From: Streptomyces sp. NRRL F-6131
GTDB lineage: Bacteria; Actinomycetota; Actinomycetes; Streptomycetales; Streptomycetaceae
DNA: 64,000 bases
Direction of reading: 5' to 3'
Assembly: GCA_000719695.1 (NCBI GenBank)
Contig: JOHN01000007.1
Coordinates: 106,882-170,881, forward strand
A model generated the notes under the pieces. The model was given only the letters and a program-made list of their open reading frames with translations, did no database searches and was not told the DNA's origin. This document shows positions 15,366 to 23,805 of the stretch, in pieces (within the stretch, counting starts at the first letter, position 1; the number at the start of each line of letters is the position of its first letter). The position numbers and the translations under genes were made by a program.

Positions 15366-15692
15366 TCACCCCTGGTACTCCTCCCCGGTCCCCGCCCGCT
15401 TGCGCGGCACCACCGCGATGCCCGCGTCCAGGTCGACGCCGCGACCGGGCGGGGCGGTCGCGTGGTCGTCGTCCCGCAGGACGAGTCGGGCCTGGCGCTG
15501 CTCGATCTGGACGCGCTTGCCCGCGTGGAAGAGGGCGTGCAGCTCCTCGAACGCCGTCAGGCCGAGCCCGGTGGAAGAACCCGATCCGGCCTCCGGTCCG
15601 CCGTGGCGGCGGTTGCCGACCACCGCCGCCAGGACGACCAGCCCGGCCACCAGGGCCGCCGCCGCCATGACCACTGCCATCACGACCGTCAT
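15366..15692 (-). CDS. DUF6191-like small membrane protein
   Basis: 108 residues: a strongly hydrophobic N-terminal helix and a short soluble part with FEELHALFHAGKRVQIEQRQ, LVLRDD, GVDLDAGIAVV. These phrases match DUF6191 proteins as I remember them. Function unknown. I start at ATG 15692, because the alternative GTG 15737 lies in the arm of a 15-bp hairpin; neither has a good ribosome site. The downstream gene follows within 10 bases. Confidence 0.6.
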   Translation of the reverse strand: MTVVMAVVMAAAALVAGLVVLAAVVGNRRHGGPEAGSGSSTGLGLTAFEELHALFHAGKRVQIEQRQARLVLRDDDHATAPPGRGVDLDAGIAVVPRKRAGTGEEYQG

Positions 15693-15736
15693 GCCCGTTC
15701 GAACGACCGGGCCACGCACGATGGTTCCGATGCCCA

Positions 15737-15773
15737 CCGCGCAGGAAGTCGGACGGATCGACTTCCTGCGCGG
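15737..15773 (-). terminator. 15-bp perfect hairpin after the Mrr-TerD gene
   Basis: CCGCGCAGGAAGTCG and CGACTTCCTGCGCGG (15737-15751, 15759-15773) pair without mismatch around a 7-base loop. It lies 11 bases beyond the stop of the Mrr-TerD gene. Confidence 0.75.
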
Positions 15774-15783
15774 GGTCGGAGGC

Positions 15784-16875
15784 CTACTGCCCGGCCGCCA
15801 CCGGCTCCTCGTCCGCGACCTCCAGGCCGTAGGCGACGACCGCCTGGCGCAGGCCGCCCGGGTAGCCGGCGAGGGCGGGGGTGAAGTCCCAGTTCCCGGC
15901 GGCGTCGAGGTCGAAGCGGCCGAGGCGCATCGCGATGTTGGTCTCCGCCCCGTCCGCGAGGTGGACGACGGCCGCGTCCTGGTCGGCGCCGGCTTCGAGG
16001 ATCAGCGCCGGGCCGGCGAACCCGGCCATGGTGGCCCCGGGGTGGTTCTCGGTGTCGGCGGCGGCGATGACGACGAGCCGGTCGGCCTCGGCGGGCAGGG
16101 CGTCGAAGTCGACCATCAGACAGGCGTTGGCGTCCTCGTAGCCGGTCACCAGCCGGACCGAACCGTCCGGCGTGGAGGCGTTGTTGTAGAAGACCAGGTG
16201 GTCGTCGGAGAGTGCGCGGTTGCCCTGGCAGACGAGGGCGGCGATGTCGTACTCCTCCTCCCCGGTCCAGTGCAGCAGGAGACGGGCGGGCTCGGCTGCC
16301 ACCTCGATCGCGGGCTGCTCGTCGCCCGCCCCGTCCTGGGCGCTCGCGTAGGCGGGCGCGAACATCTCGTGGAAGCCGTGGTGCTTGAGCAGGCCGACCA
16401 GCTCGGAGCCGTTGATCAGGGTGATCGGCTTGCCGGAGACGAACTGGTGCGAGCTGGGGCCGAACTTGCTGGTGGTGACGAGCACGGCCTTGGTGGCCGC
16501 CCGGTCGTGCTGGAGCGTCCCGTAGAGGTCCCGCACGACCGAGGGCGTCACGGTGTCCCGGTAGCGCTTGACCTGCACGATCACGTTCCCGCCGCGGAAC
16601 GGGTCGCTGTCGATGCCGCGGACGTCCACCCCGCCGTCCTTGGAGCGGGCGGTCAGCTCGACCTTCATGCCCATCGACTCCATGAGCCGGGCTATCAGCT
16701 GCTCGAACTCGATCGGGTCCATCGACAGCAACAGCTGGAGCTCACGGACCCGCCGCGCCATCCGGCCGCGGTTCGCGTTGGTGTCGTCACGGAGGTGCCG
16801 GAACAGCATCCGCTGCGCGCGGCGCTCGGCGGTGTCGGGGTTGCTGAGGCGGTGGAGCTTGCGGCTCCGGGACAT
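15784..16875 (-). CDS. Mrr-type nuclease fused to a TerD domain
   Basis: 363 residues. The N-terminal 55 are basic and helical. An Mrr-type restriction-endonuclease fold follows (about 55-175), with Asp in GGVDVRG and QVK in VIVQVKRY as the metal-binding core, then a short Ala/Glu linker. The C-terminal TerD domain (about 190-355) has LHWTGEEEYDIAALV, HLVFYNNAS, DGSVRL and a WDFTPALAGYPGGL end. TerD proteins are calcium-binding stress factors; Mrr domains cut modified DNA. I infer a stress- or phage-linked nuclease. ATG 16875 has GAGGGAG upstream. It has its own terminator. Confidence 0.85.
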   Translation of the reverse strand: MSRSRKLHRLSNPDTAERRAQRMLFRHLRDDTNANRGRMARRVRELQLLLSMDPIEFEQLIARLMESMGMKVELTARSKDGGVDVRGIDSDPFRGGNVIVQVKRYRDTVTPSVVRDLYGTLQHDRAATKAVLVTTSKFGPSSHQFVSGKPITLINGSELVGLLKHHGFHEMFAPAYASAQDGAGDEQPAIEVAAEPARLLLHWTGEEEYDIAALVCQGNRALSDDHLVFYNNASTPDGSVRLVTGYEDANACLMVDFDALPAEADRLVVIAAADTENHPGATMAGFAGPALILEAGADQDAAVVHLADGAETNIAMRLGRFDLDAAGNWDFTPALAGYPGGLRQAVVAYGLEVADEEPVAAGQ

Positions 16876-17154
16876 AGGTACTCCCTCGAACGCACGGGAC
16901 TGACGTTTCGTCAGGTGCGTGTCAGAAATGGCGACTTCAGGACGGCTTGGGCGTGTCCCCCGCTGGGTAAGTGAGTAGGTTACCGCCGTATGCGGATCCT
17001 GTCGTTCGGTTCGGACCGGGCAATCCGCCAGATCATCCCCGCCCGCGGACGGCCCGCCGCCGCACCGGCCGCACGAGCACCGGGGGGCGCGCCGTCGGCG
17101 CCGGCGCACTACCGCCCGGGCTGCGCGCCGCCCGGGGTGGACGGGCGGCGCCAC

Positions 17155-17160
17155 TACGCT
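17155..17160 (+). promoter_or_regulatory. -10 element of leaderless cutA
   Basis: TACGCT ends 8 bases before ATG 17169 with no ribosome site between, so cutA is probably leaderless. Confidence 0.5.
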
Positions 17161-17168
17161 CTCCCGGT

Positions 17169-17501
17169 ATGGCGACGAACAGCGGTGAGCTTCTCGTGGT
17201 GACCACGACGCACGACGAGGAGGCGAAGGCCCGCGCCCTGGCGGCGGACGTGGTGCGGGCGCGGCTCGCGGCGTGCGCGCAGGTGTGCCGGATCCGGTCC
17301 GTGTACTGGTGGGACGGTGAGGTCCAGGACGCGGCGGAGTGGCGGATCGACTTCAAGACCCGCGCCGAACTGGTGGACGGGCTGGTGGAGTTCATCGGCG
17401 CGCGGCACGAGTACGACACCCCGGAGGTCGTCGCCGTCCCGGTGGTGGCGGGGAGCGCCGCCTACCTGGACTGGGTGCGGGCGGAGACCGCGGAGCGGTG
17501 A
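17169..17501 (+). CDS. cutA: CutA divalent-cation tolerance protein
   Basis: 110 residues with the CutA1 order: VVTTTHDEEAKARALAADVV, RLAACAQVCRIRSVYWWDG, KTRAELVDGL and HEYDTPEVVAVPV. CutA1 is a very stable trimer with a ferredoxin-like fold; its role in metal tolerance is debated. Length is normal for the family. It is convergent with the Eis-like gene. Confidence 0.93.
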   Translation: MATNSGELLVVTTTHDEEAKARALAADVVRARLAACAQVCRIRSVYWWDGEVQDAAEWRIDFKTRAELVDGLVEFIGARHEYDTPEVVAVPVVAGSAAYLDWVRAETAER

Positions 17502-17574
17502 GGGCGCAGGACGTCGGCGGGACCGACCTCCTGCGGGCGGGCCGTCGTCGCCCGTGCCGTTCCTCGCTCCCCCG

Positions 17575-18804
17575 TCAGAACCAGTGCAGGCAGTGCGGGG
17601 GCTGCGGCGTGCGGAACAGGTCGTCGGCGAGCAGCGCCGCGCCCGCGTGGTGGGCCCGGACGCGGCCGGCGCGAACCAAGGTGCTCGGGGTGGTGCCGCC
17701 GAGGTAGATCGAGCCCAGGTCGCTGACGTCCAGGCTCAGGTCCGGCTCGCGGTCCGTCTCCACGCACTCCGCCTTCCCGTCCCGGACGGTCAGCAGGTAG
17801 CGGCCCCGCTCCCCGAGGAACGCGTCGTCGACGTCGAGCACCAGCTCCCCGTCCGCGAACCACCCCCGGGCGGCCAGCGCCCGCGGTACGTCCAGCAGCC
17901 GCACCCAGAGCCAGTCCTCCTCGGCGCCCGTCTCGGCCCCCCGGACGTCCTCCAGCTGCCAGCGCAGCGGGCGCCAGGCCGGGACGTGCTTGAACACGAT
18001 CTGCCCGACGAGGTCGTGGCCGAGCACGGTCCGGGCCAGCGCCGTGAACACCGCGTCGTCGAGGGCGATGACCTCGTCCACCGTCAGGATGCTGGTCTTG
18101 TTCACGCGGTCGAAGTCGCCGAGCGCGTAGCTGGCGTACCCGTCCGGGCTGCCGTCGGCATCGCGGTGCAGGACGACGTAGCGCGGGGTCGGGGCGATCG
18201 GCGGCTGTCCGGCCCGCAGGGCCCACCAGCGGTGCGGGCGGGAGAGCGCGCCGGGCTGGGCGCGCCGGTAGCGGTCGTAGACCTCTTCCAGGATCTCCTG
18301 GCAGTCGTCGCTCCGCAGCAGTTCGACGGAGCCGGTGTCCTCGCCGGCCGCCCTCAGGTCCGCGAAGCCGGCCCGGCTGCGCTGCACCGTCAGCCTGTTG
18401 GTCCAGGTCGCCGGCCCGTAGCCGAACCTGCGGTAGATCACGGCCTCCGAGGCGAGCAGCACCGAGAGGAACTCGCCGCGCTGCCGGACGTCCGCGAGCT
18501 GCTGCCGCATCATCGCGGTGAGCGCGCCCCGGCGCCGGTGCGAGGGCGCGACGCCGACGGCGGTGACGCCGGAGACCGGGACGATGTCGCCGCCGGGCAG
18601 GGTGAGTTCGAAGGAGTACGCGGCGGCGGTGCCGACCGGCCGGCCCTCGGGCGTGACCGCGAACAGTCCGCGGTCCATCTCGAACGCCGACCACCAGGCC
18701 CCGCCGCCGTCCTCGGTGGTGTCCCCGGGGAACAGCCCGAACGCCGAGTGCATCGTGGCGACGAACGTCTTCCGGTCCTGCTCGGTCGTGGCGCGAATCT
18801 CCAT
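17575..18804 (-). CDS. Eis-like GNAT N-acetyltransferase
   Basis: 409 residues with the three-part Eis layout. The first GNAT domain has VSGVTAVGVAPSHRRRGALT, the acetyl-CoA loop, and EAVIYRRFGYG. The second GNAT-like region follows (about 150-290). The C-terminal sterol-carrier-like domain (DLSLDVSDLGSIYLGG) ends in aromatic HCLHWF, which in Eis supplies the terminal carboxylate base. Mycobacterial Eis acetylates aminoglycosides and proteins; the substrate here is unknown. ATG 18804 has GGGAGG upstream. Confidence 0.88.
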   Translation of the reverse strand: MEIRATTEQDRKTFVATMHSAFGLFPGDTTEDGGGAWWSAFEMDRGLFAVTPEGRPVGTAAAYSFELTLPGGDIVPVSGVTAVGVAPSHRRRGALTAMMRQQLADVRQRGEFLSVLLASEAVIYRRFGYGPATWTNRLTVQRSRAGFADLRAAGEDTGSVELLRSDDCQEILEEVYDRYRRAQPGALSRPHRWWALRAGQPPIAPTPRYVVLHRDADGSPDGYASYALGDFDRVNKTSILTVDEVIALDDAVFTALARTVLGHDLVGQIVFKHVPAWRPLRWQLEDVRGAETGAEEDWLWVRLLDVPRALAARGWFADGELVLDVDDAFLGERGRYLLTVRDGKAECVETDREPDLSLDVSDLGSIYLGGTTPSTLVRAGRVRAHHAGAALLADDLFRTPQPPHCLHWF

Positions 18805-18944
18805 CGGTACTGCGGCCTCCCGGGTCCGTCCGCACCACCTCCCGTGGCGCCCCGCCACAGTCCAGCCGCACCCCGTGCGCAGGTCAAGCGAATTAGCGCC
18901 GCCCCGCACCGCTCGCGCCCGAGGGAGCCGAGAGGGCCCGGGAC

Positions 18945-19742
18945 CTAGTTCTCCGGCTCCCAGGCGCGGAGCAGGTCGAGCAGCCCCGCGTCCCCGTCGA
19001 CGCGCAGGGATGCGGCCGGGATGCGGTCGTACAGGTAGACGACCAACTCACCGGCCGTGCCGTGGACGGAGACGCCGGCCGCGTCCGCGTCCTCGCCGGT
19101 CGCGGCCGTGGGCGCGGGGATGCGGGTGGTGCGGGCGCCGTCGCCGTCGACCGTGAGGCGCCAGGAGCAGCCCTCGGTGGCGTGGAAGTCGAAGGTGGCG
19201 GGCTTGTGCGGCCAGGCGCTGAGCGTCGCCACACAGGTGAACAGGAACTCCTCGACGCCCTCGAGGGCGACCTCGACCGGCAGCGGCTGCGGGGCGCCGG
19301 CGGCGAGCTGGGCGTCGTAGGTGTGCACCGCGCTCTCCTGGGCCCGGTGCCGGGCGACTCCGCCGGAGCTGCGCGGCGTCTGCAGGGCACTCCACCACGC
19401 CCAGCAGCCGGCGTCCGGGCCCGTCTCGCGCAGGGTGCTCAGCAAGAGTTCCGTCGAGTCGGCCAGCCAGGCCAGCAGGGCCTCCCGCTCCCGCGGCACC
19501 TCCAGAGCGGCGCGCGCGGCGACGGCCTCGGCCGGCGGACCGTCGGCGGGCCCCGCGCCGACGATGGCGGCCCAGAAGCGGTCTCCCCCACCCAGGTGCT
19601 TCACCAGATCGAACAGCGTCCACTCGGGGCAGGTCGGCACCTGCGCGTCAAGACTGGGCGCGGCGGCGACCGCGGAACGGAAGGCGGCCGACCGCTCATC
19701 GATCATTCGCAGCAGGTCGGGGAACTCAAGATTCTTTTGCAC
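18945..19742 (-). CDS. Maleylpyruvate-isomerase-family mycothiol-dependent-type enzyme
   Basis: 265 residues of the DinB/MDMPI fold: LVKHLGGGDRFWA carries the first metal His, and HRAQESAVHTYDAQ the Glu and second His. The C-terminal domain is the SCP2-like MDMPI_C. Family members use mycothiol as cofactor for isomerisation or S-transfer; specific substrates are rarely known. It stands alone, 140 bases from the Eis-like gene on the same strand. Confidence 0.8.
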   Translation of the reverse strand: MQKNLEFPDLLRMIDERSAAFRSAVAAAPSLDAQVPTCPEWTLFDLVKHLGGGDRFWAAIVGAGPADGPPAEAVAARAALEVPREREALLAWLADSTELLLSTLRETGPDAGCWAWWSALQTPRSSGGVARHRAQESAVHTYDAQLAAGAPQPLPVEVALEGVEEFLFTCVATLSAWPHKPATFDFHATEGCSWRLTVDGDGARTTRIPAPTAATGEDADAAGVSVHGTAGELVVYLYDRIPAASLRVDGDAGLLDLLRAWEPEN

Positions 19743-19957
19743 GCCGGATGTCTATCACCGCACCCCGGTGACCGAACAGCGGTTTTCACCCGGCCCGCAC
19801 AGCCGCGTCGTGCACCGGTCGTCGTGGAGATCGAGCGGCACCCGGCCACCGCCCGTGCCCGCCACCGGACGAAGGTCACGCCACCCGCCGGGGGGCCGGT
19901 TCCGCACCCTCCGGTTCCGCACCGCCTTCGGCGCACCGCCGCCGCCCCGCCCGCCCC

Positions 19958-20467
19958 TCACGCGTGGCGCAGGGCCGGGCGGGCCAGGAGGCCGAGCAGG
20001 GCGCCCAGGGCGAGAACCAGCAGGCCGGCGAGGACGTCCTGGGCGTCGCAGGTGTGGCCGAGGGCGGGGACGGCGTACTGCACGGCCTCCAGGGTGACGG
20101 GGAGCGCGGCGGCGCCGAGGAGGAGGGCGGCGGCGCGGCGGCGGGAGCCGGTGAGGCCGGCGGCCAGGCCGATCGGCGCGAAGAGCAGCGGCCCGAGCCA
20201 CCGGGCCGCTGGGCGCGGGCCGAGAACGCCGAGGGCGCAGTGGCGGACGGCGCCGGGCCAGGAGACGTCCTGCCAGAACGGGCGGGGGTGCGCGGGCAGC
20301 AGCGTCAGCGTCACCACCCCGCCGAGGGCGAGCAGCAGCACGAAGCCGACCGCCCAGTGGGTGCGCAGCAGCCGCCCGACCGGGCGGTTCAGCAGTGCGG
20401 CGGGCACCAGGGAGGCGAGCAGTCCGGGCCAGAACATCGGCAGCCCGTGCAACACGGTTTTGATCAC
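19958..20467 (-). CDS. VanZ family membrane protein
   Basis: About 169 residues with five hydrophobic segments. The VanZ signature is present: PIGLAAGLTGS, TLEAVQYAVPALG and TCDAQDVLAG, with Glu and Asp conserved. VanZ of Enterococcus raises teicoplanin resistance; most family members have unknown roles. The start is uncertain. I use GTG 20467, which begins just before the first membrane segment. GTG 20524 with an AAGGG site is possible and would add 19 residues. Confidence 0.75.
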   Translation of the reverse strand: MIKTVLHGLPMFWPGLLASLVPAALLNRPVGRLLRTHWAVGFVLLLALGGVVTLTLLPAHPRPFWQDVSWPGAVRHCALGVLGPRPAARWLGPLLFAPIGLAAGLTGSRRRAAALLLGAAALPVTLEAVQYAVPALGHTCDAQDVLAGLLVLALGALLGLLARPALRHA

Positions 20468-20660
20468 TCCCGCACGGACGCCGTGGGTGCCCTCGCGGTT
20501 CTGCCGGCGAAACGGTTCGCTCACCGTCGACCCTTGGCCTGACTGGCCGTCAGCAGCGTTCGGCGGGCCCGGTGCACGCAGTTCGCCGAGCCGGCCCGGT
20601 TCGTTCGTGGTCGGCGCGGACGCGGGCGCGGCGGCCGGTCGCCGCGCCCCCGGCCGCCGT

Positions 20661-21503
20661 TCAGGCCACGCGCTCGACGCCCGGCTTCCTGTCGGCGCCC
20701 TCGCCGCCGCCCGCCATGGCGTCGCGGACGCCACGCGAGAGGCGCTCGGCGATGACCGCGACGAAGGCGCGCGGGCGGCGCGGGGTGAGGTGGGCGCTGA
20801 GCCGGTTGGCCAGGCCCGGGACGACGTAGGAGCGGTCGGCGTCGAGGGCCCGGAGCGCCTCGCGGACGACCGGCCCGACGGTGGCGAAGCTGCCCGTGAC
20901 GGCGGCCTTGCGGGTGCCGATGACGTTGAAGAACTCGGTCTCCACCGGCCCGGGGCAGAACGCGAGGACGCGGATGCCGCGCCGCCGGTACTCCTGGCGG
21001 AGGGCGAGGCTGAAGTTGAGCACGAAGGTCTTCGAGGCGCCGTACACGGCGAGGTACGGGGTCGGCTGGAAGCCCGCCGTGGAGGCCACGTTGAGCACCG
21101 CGCCGCCGCCGCGGGCGAGCATGCCGGGCAGCAGCTCGTGGGTGAGGTCGACGAGGGCGACGACGTTGACCATCAGCTGGTCGTGGTCGCGCTGCCCGTC
21201 GATCGTCTCGAAGGGGCCACAGGTGCCGAAGCCGGCGTTGTTGACCAGGAGGTCGACGGCCAGGCCCCGGTCGGCGAGTTCGGCGCCGACCCGACGGGCG
21301 GCGTCGGGCTCGGAGAGGTCCTGGACGAGGACGTGGGCGGTGATGCCGTAGGCCTCGCGCAGCCGCTTGGCGAGGTCGTGCAGGCGGTCGGCGGAGCGGG
21401 CGACCAGGACGAGGTCGTGGCCGCGCGCGGCCAGCTGGACGGCGAACTCGGCGCCGAGGCCGGAGGACGCGCCGGTGATCAGAGCGGTGGTGGCAGTGCG
21501 CAC
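20661..21503 (-). CDS. Short-chain dehydrogenase/reductase
   Basis: 280 residues of the classical type: cofactor loop TGASSGLG, NNAGFG, catalytic Ser in LNVASTAGF and YGASK for Tyr and Lys, then FCPGPVETEF. Substrate unknown. It is divergent from the TetR gene with a 138-bp gap holding candidate operators, so TetR control is likely. Confidence 0.92.
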   Translation of the reverse strand: MRTATTALITGASSGLGAEFAVQLAARGHDLVLVARSADRLHDLAKRLREAYGITAHVLVQDLSEPDAARRVGAELADRGLAVDLLVNNAGFGTCGPFETIDGQRDHDQLMVNVVALVDLTHELLPGMLARGGGAVLNVASTAGFQPTPYLAVYGASKTFVLNFSLALRQEYRRRGIRVLAFCPGPVETEFFNVIGTRKAAVTGSFATVGPVVREALRALDADRSYVVPGLANRLSAHLTPRRPRAFVAVIAERLSRGVRDAMAGGGEGADRKPGVERVA

Positions 21504-21603
21504 GGTAGTGCTCCTTGTCTCGCGATCTGTGACACTAGAGTATCGGATAAACAGGTATCTGCAACATCAATGTTTCAGTTAGTGGACGAGCCGATCCCCC
21601 GCT

Positions 21604-21620
21604 GTACCGTTCCCCGGTAC
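21604..21620. promoter_or_regulatory. GTACC/GGTAC inverted repeat before the TetR gene
   Basis: A perfect 5-7-5 inverted repeat 22 bases before the TetR start, in the divergent SDR-TetR gap. The gap also has GTATC twice (near 21541 and 21557). Likely the TetR operator region. Confidence 0.45.
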
Positions 21621-21641
21621 CGCCGAGCTGGAGGCAGACAG

Positions 21642-22256
21642 ATGAACCGCACGCCCGGGCGCCCGCTGCGCGCCGACGCCGAACGCAGCGTCCGCGCGAT
21701 CCTCGCGGCGGCCGAACGCGTCCTCGCCGAGAACCCGGGCGCGACCATGGAGCAGATCGCCGAAGCCGCCGGCGTCACCCGCACCACCGTGCACCGCCGC
21801 TTCGCCAACCGGCAGGCGCTGGTCGACGCGCTGGCCGCCGAGGCCGCCGCCAAGCTCGCCGAGGCCATCGAGGATGGGCGCCCGGAGACCGCCCCGCCGC
21901 TGGTCGCCCTGCACCGGGCGACGGCCAACGTGCTGCGGGTGAAGGCGGCCTGGGGCTTCGCCCTCGGGCCGGCGGCCGCCGGGAGCGAGCAGGCCGCCCG
22001 GATCCACGAGGAGGTGGCCCGCCGCTGCGTCGAACTGCTCGGCCGGATCCAGGAGCAGGGGGTGATCGCCGCGGACGCGGACCTGGAGTGGGTGCGGCGG
22101 GTCTACTACGCCCTCATCGGCGAAGTCCTGCACGCCGAACCGGCCACCGGCTGCGACCCGACCGCCGCGCCGTCCGCCGCCCTCGACCCGGACGCGCTGG
22201 CCGCCCGGATCGTCGACACCGTGCTCCACGGCGTCGGCCCGCGCGGCACGGGCTGA
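21642..22256 (+). CDS. TetR family regulator
   Basis: 204 residues. The N-terminal HTH reads ILAAAERVLAENPGATMEQIA, then AGVTRTTVHRRFANRQALV. The C-terminal ligand domain is Ala-rich helices. It is probably an autoregulated repressor of the divergent SDR gene. GGAGG 7 bases before ATG 21642 supports the start. The P450-rppA unit follows on the same strand but 202 bases away with its own promoter-like region, so control of it is uncertain. Confidence 0.9.
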   Translation: MNRTPGRPLRADAERSVRAILAAAERVLAENPGATMEQIAEAAGVTRTTVHRRFANRQALVDALAAEAAAKLAEAIEDGRPETAPPLVALHRATANVLRVKAAWGFALGPAAAGSEQAARIHEEVARRCVELLGRIQEQGVIAADADLEWVRRVYYALIGEVLHAEPATGCDPTAAPSAALDPDALAARIVDTVLHGVGPRGTG

Positions 22257-22340
22257 CCAGCGGCACACCGCGCCCCACCGGGCCGGGCCCCGTCCCGGAG
22301 CCCCCAACTCCCCCATATCGCATGACAATCGTCTATCTCG

Positions 22341-22350
22341 CTCGATCGAG
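22341..22350. promoter_or_regulatory. CTCGATCGAG palindrome before the P450 gene
   Basis: A 10-bp palindrome within AT-richer DNA (22318-22375), about 110 bases before the P450 GTG. Possible operator for the pigment genes. Confidence 0.35.
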
Positions 22351-22458
22351 GGAAAGATCGCCGATGCCCCCATATTCGCGGCCGGACGGGGGAACATCAG
22401 CACGTCCGCGCCCGAACGATCTCGGTCGGGCGGCAGAACCCGGCCCCTGGATCAGCCC

Positions 22459-23664
22459 GTGACTACCTCCGCCCCCGTGTGGGACTGCCCCTTCAACCAC
22501 ACCGACGGCCTGGAGTTCGACCCCCTCCTCAAGCGCCTGCTCACCGAGGAGCCGATCGCCAGAATCCGCCTGCCGCACGGCGAGGGCGAGGCCTGGCTGG
22601 CCACCCGTTACGAGGACGTCCGCGTGGTCACCACCGACCGGCGGTTCAGCCGTGCCGCCGGCATCGGCCGCGACCTGCCCCGGATGACGCCCGCCCCGAT
22701 CGCCCAGGTCGAGTCGATCAACCTCATGGACCCGCCGGCCCACAACCGGCTGCGCCGCCTCGTCGCCCAGGGCTTCACCAACCGCCAGGTCGAGCGGATG
22801 CGCGCGCACACCCAGCGCGTCGTCGACGGCTACCTCGACGAGATGGTCGAGCACGGCGCCCCCGCGGACCTCGTCTCCCACCTCTCCGCCCGGCTGCCGC
22901 TCACCACCATCTGCGAGCTGCTCGACATCCCCGCCGAGGACCGCACCGAACTCCGCGGCCACGCCGTCGCGATGATGTCGATGGGCCCGAGCAGCGGCGC
23001 CGGCCAGGTCAACGCCAAGGCCGCGCTGCGCGCCTACTTCGCCGAACTCACCGCCGCCCGGCGCCGCTCGCCCGGCGAGGACCTCATCAGCGCGCTCGCC
23101 ACCGCCCGGGACGGCGCCGAGCTGCTGGACGACGACGAGCTGACCGTGATGGCCATGGTCCTGCTGGTGACCGGCCACGACACCAGCACCTACCAGCTGT
23201 CCAACATCACCTACACCCTGCTCACCCACCCCGAGCAGCTCGCCAAGCTGCGCGCCCAGCCCGACATGCTGCCGCGGGCCCTGGAGGAGCTGCTCCGCTT
23301 CATCCCGTTCCGCCAGGGCGTGGGCATCGCCCGGGTCGCCACCGAGGACGTCGAGCTCGGCGGTGTGCTGATCAAGGCCGGCGAGCCGGTGCACGTCTCC
23401 TACCTGGCGGCCAACCGCGACCCCGCGGTGTACGAGCGGCCCGACGAGCTCGACCTCGACCGCGGCGCCCCCACCCACATGACCTTCGGCTACGGCACCC
23501 ACCACTGCCTCGGCTCCCACCTGGCCCGGATGGAGCTCCAGGTGGCCATCGGCACCCTGCTCAGCCGGTTCCCCGGGCTGCGGCTCGCCGTGCCGTCCGG
23601 CGGGCTGGACTGGCAGACCGGCTCGATCTGGCGCTACCCGCGGACCCTGCCCGTCGCCTGGTGA
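22459..23664 (+). CDS. Cytochrome P450, CYP158-like
   Basis: 401 residues, complete. The I-helix is LVTGHDTSTYQ with the acid-Thr pair, the K-helix ELLRF (ExxR), and the haem loop FGYGTHHCLG with the Cys ligand. The order PVHVSYLAANRDPAVYERPDE resembles S. coelicolor CYP158A2, which couples flaviolin. CYP158 genes sit next to rppA in Streptomyces, and rppA follows here. The likely role is oxidative polymerisation of flaviolin to a dark pigment. Start GTG 22459 has no strong ribosome site. Confidence 0.88.
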   Translation: MTTSAPVWDCPFNHTDGLEFDPLLKRLLTEEPIARIRLPHGEGEAWLATRYEDVRVVTTDRRFSRAAGIGRDLPRMTPAPIAQVESINLMDPPAHNRLRRLVAQGFTNRQVERMRAHTQRVVDGYLDEMVEHGAPADLVSHLSARLPLTTICELLDIPAEDRTELRGHAVAMMSMGPSSGAGQVNAKAALRAYFAELTAARRRSPGEDLISALATARDGAELLDDDELTVMAMVLLVTGHDTSTYQLSNITYTLLTHPEQLAKLRAQPDMLPRALEELLRFIPFRQGVGIARVATEDVELGGVLIKAGEPVHVSYLAANRDPAVYERPDELDLDRGAPTHMTFGYGTHHCLGSHLARMELQVAIGTLLSRFPGLRLAVPSGGLDWQTGSIWRYPRTLPVAW

Positions 23665-23758
23665 CGTCAGCCCGGTGACGTCCGCCCGGTGAAATCCACC
23701 CGGTGACGCCCGCCCCGCGACGACCACCCCGCGACGACCGCCCGGTGACCTCCCGCCG
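23661..23758. repeat. 14-bp tandem repeat, 7 copies
   Basis: Seven consecutive 14-base units of the type GTGACGTCCGCCCG run from the P450 stop (the TGA is in unit 1) to 48 bases before rppA. Units differ at one to five bases. They fill most of the intergenic gap of the putative pigment operon. Confidence 0.85.
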
Positions 23759-23805
23759 TACCCGGCCGCGACCGTCGGCCACTTGCCCATCGGAGACCTC
23801 CCCCC

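Noticed and set aside
19062..21641. Long plus-strand frame upstream of the TetR gene
   Set aside because: It is antisense to the mycothiol-dependent-type, VanZ and SDR genes. Only its last part (21642-22256) is a real gene.
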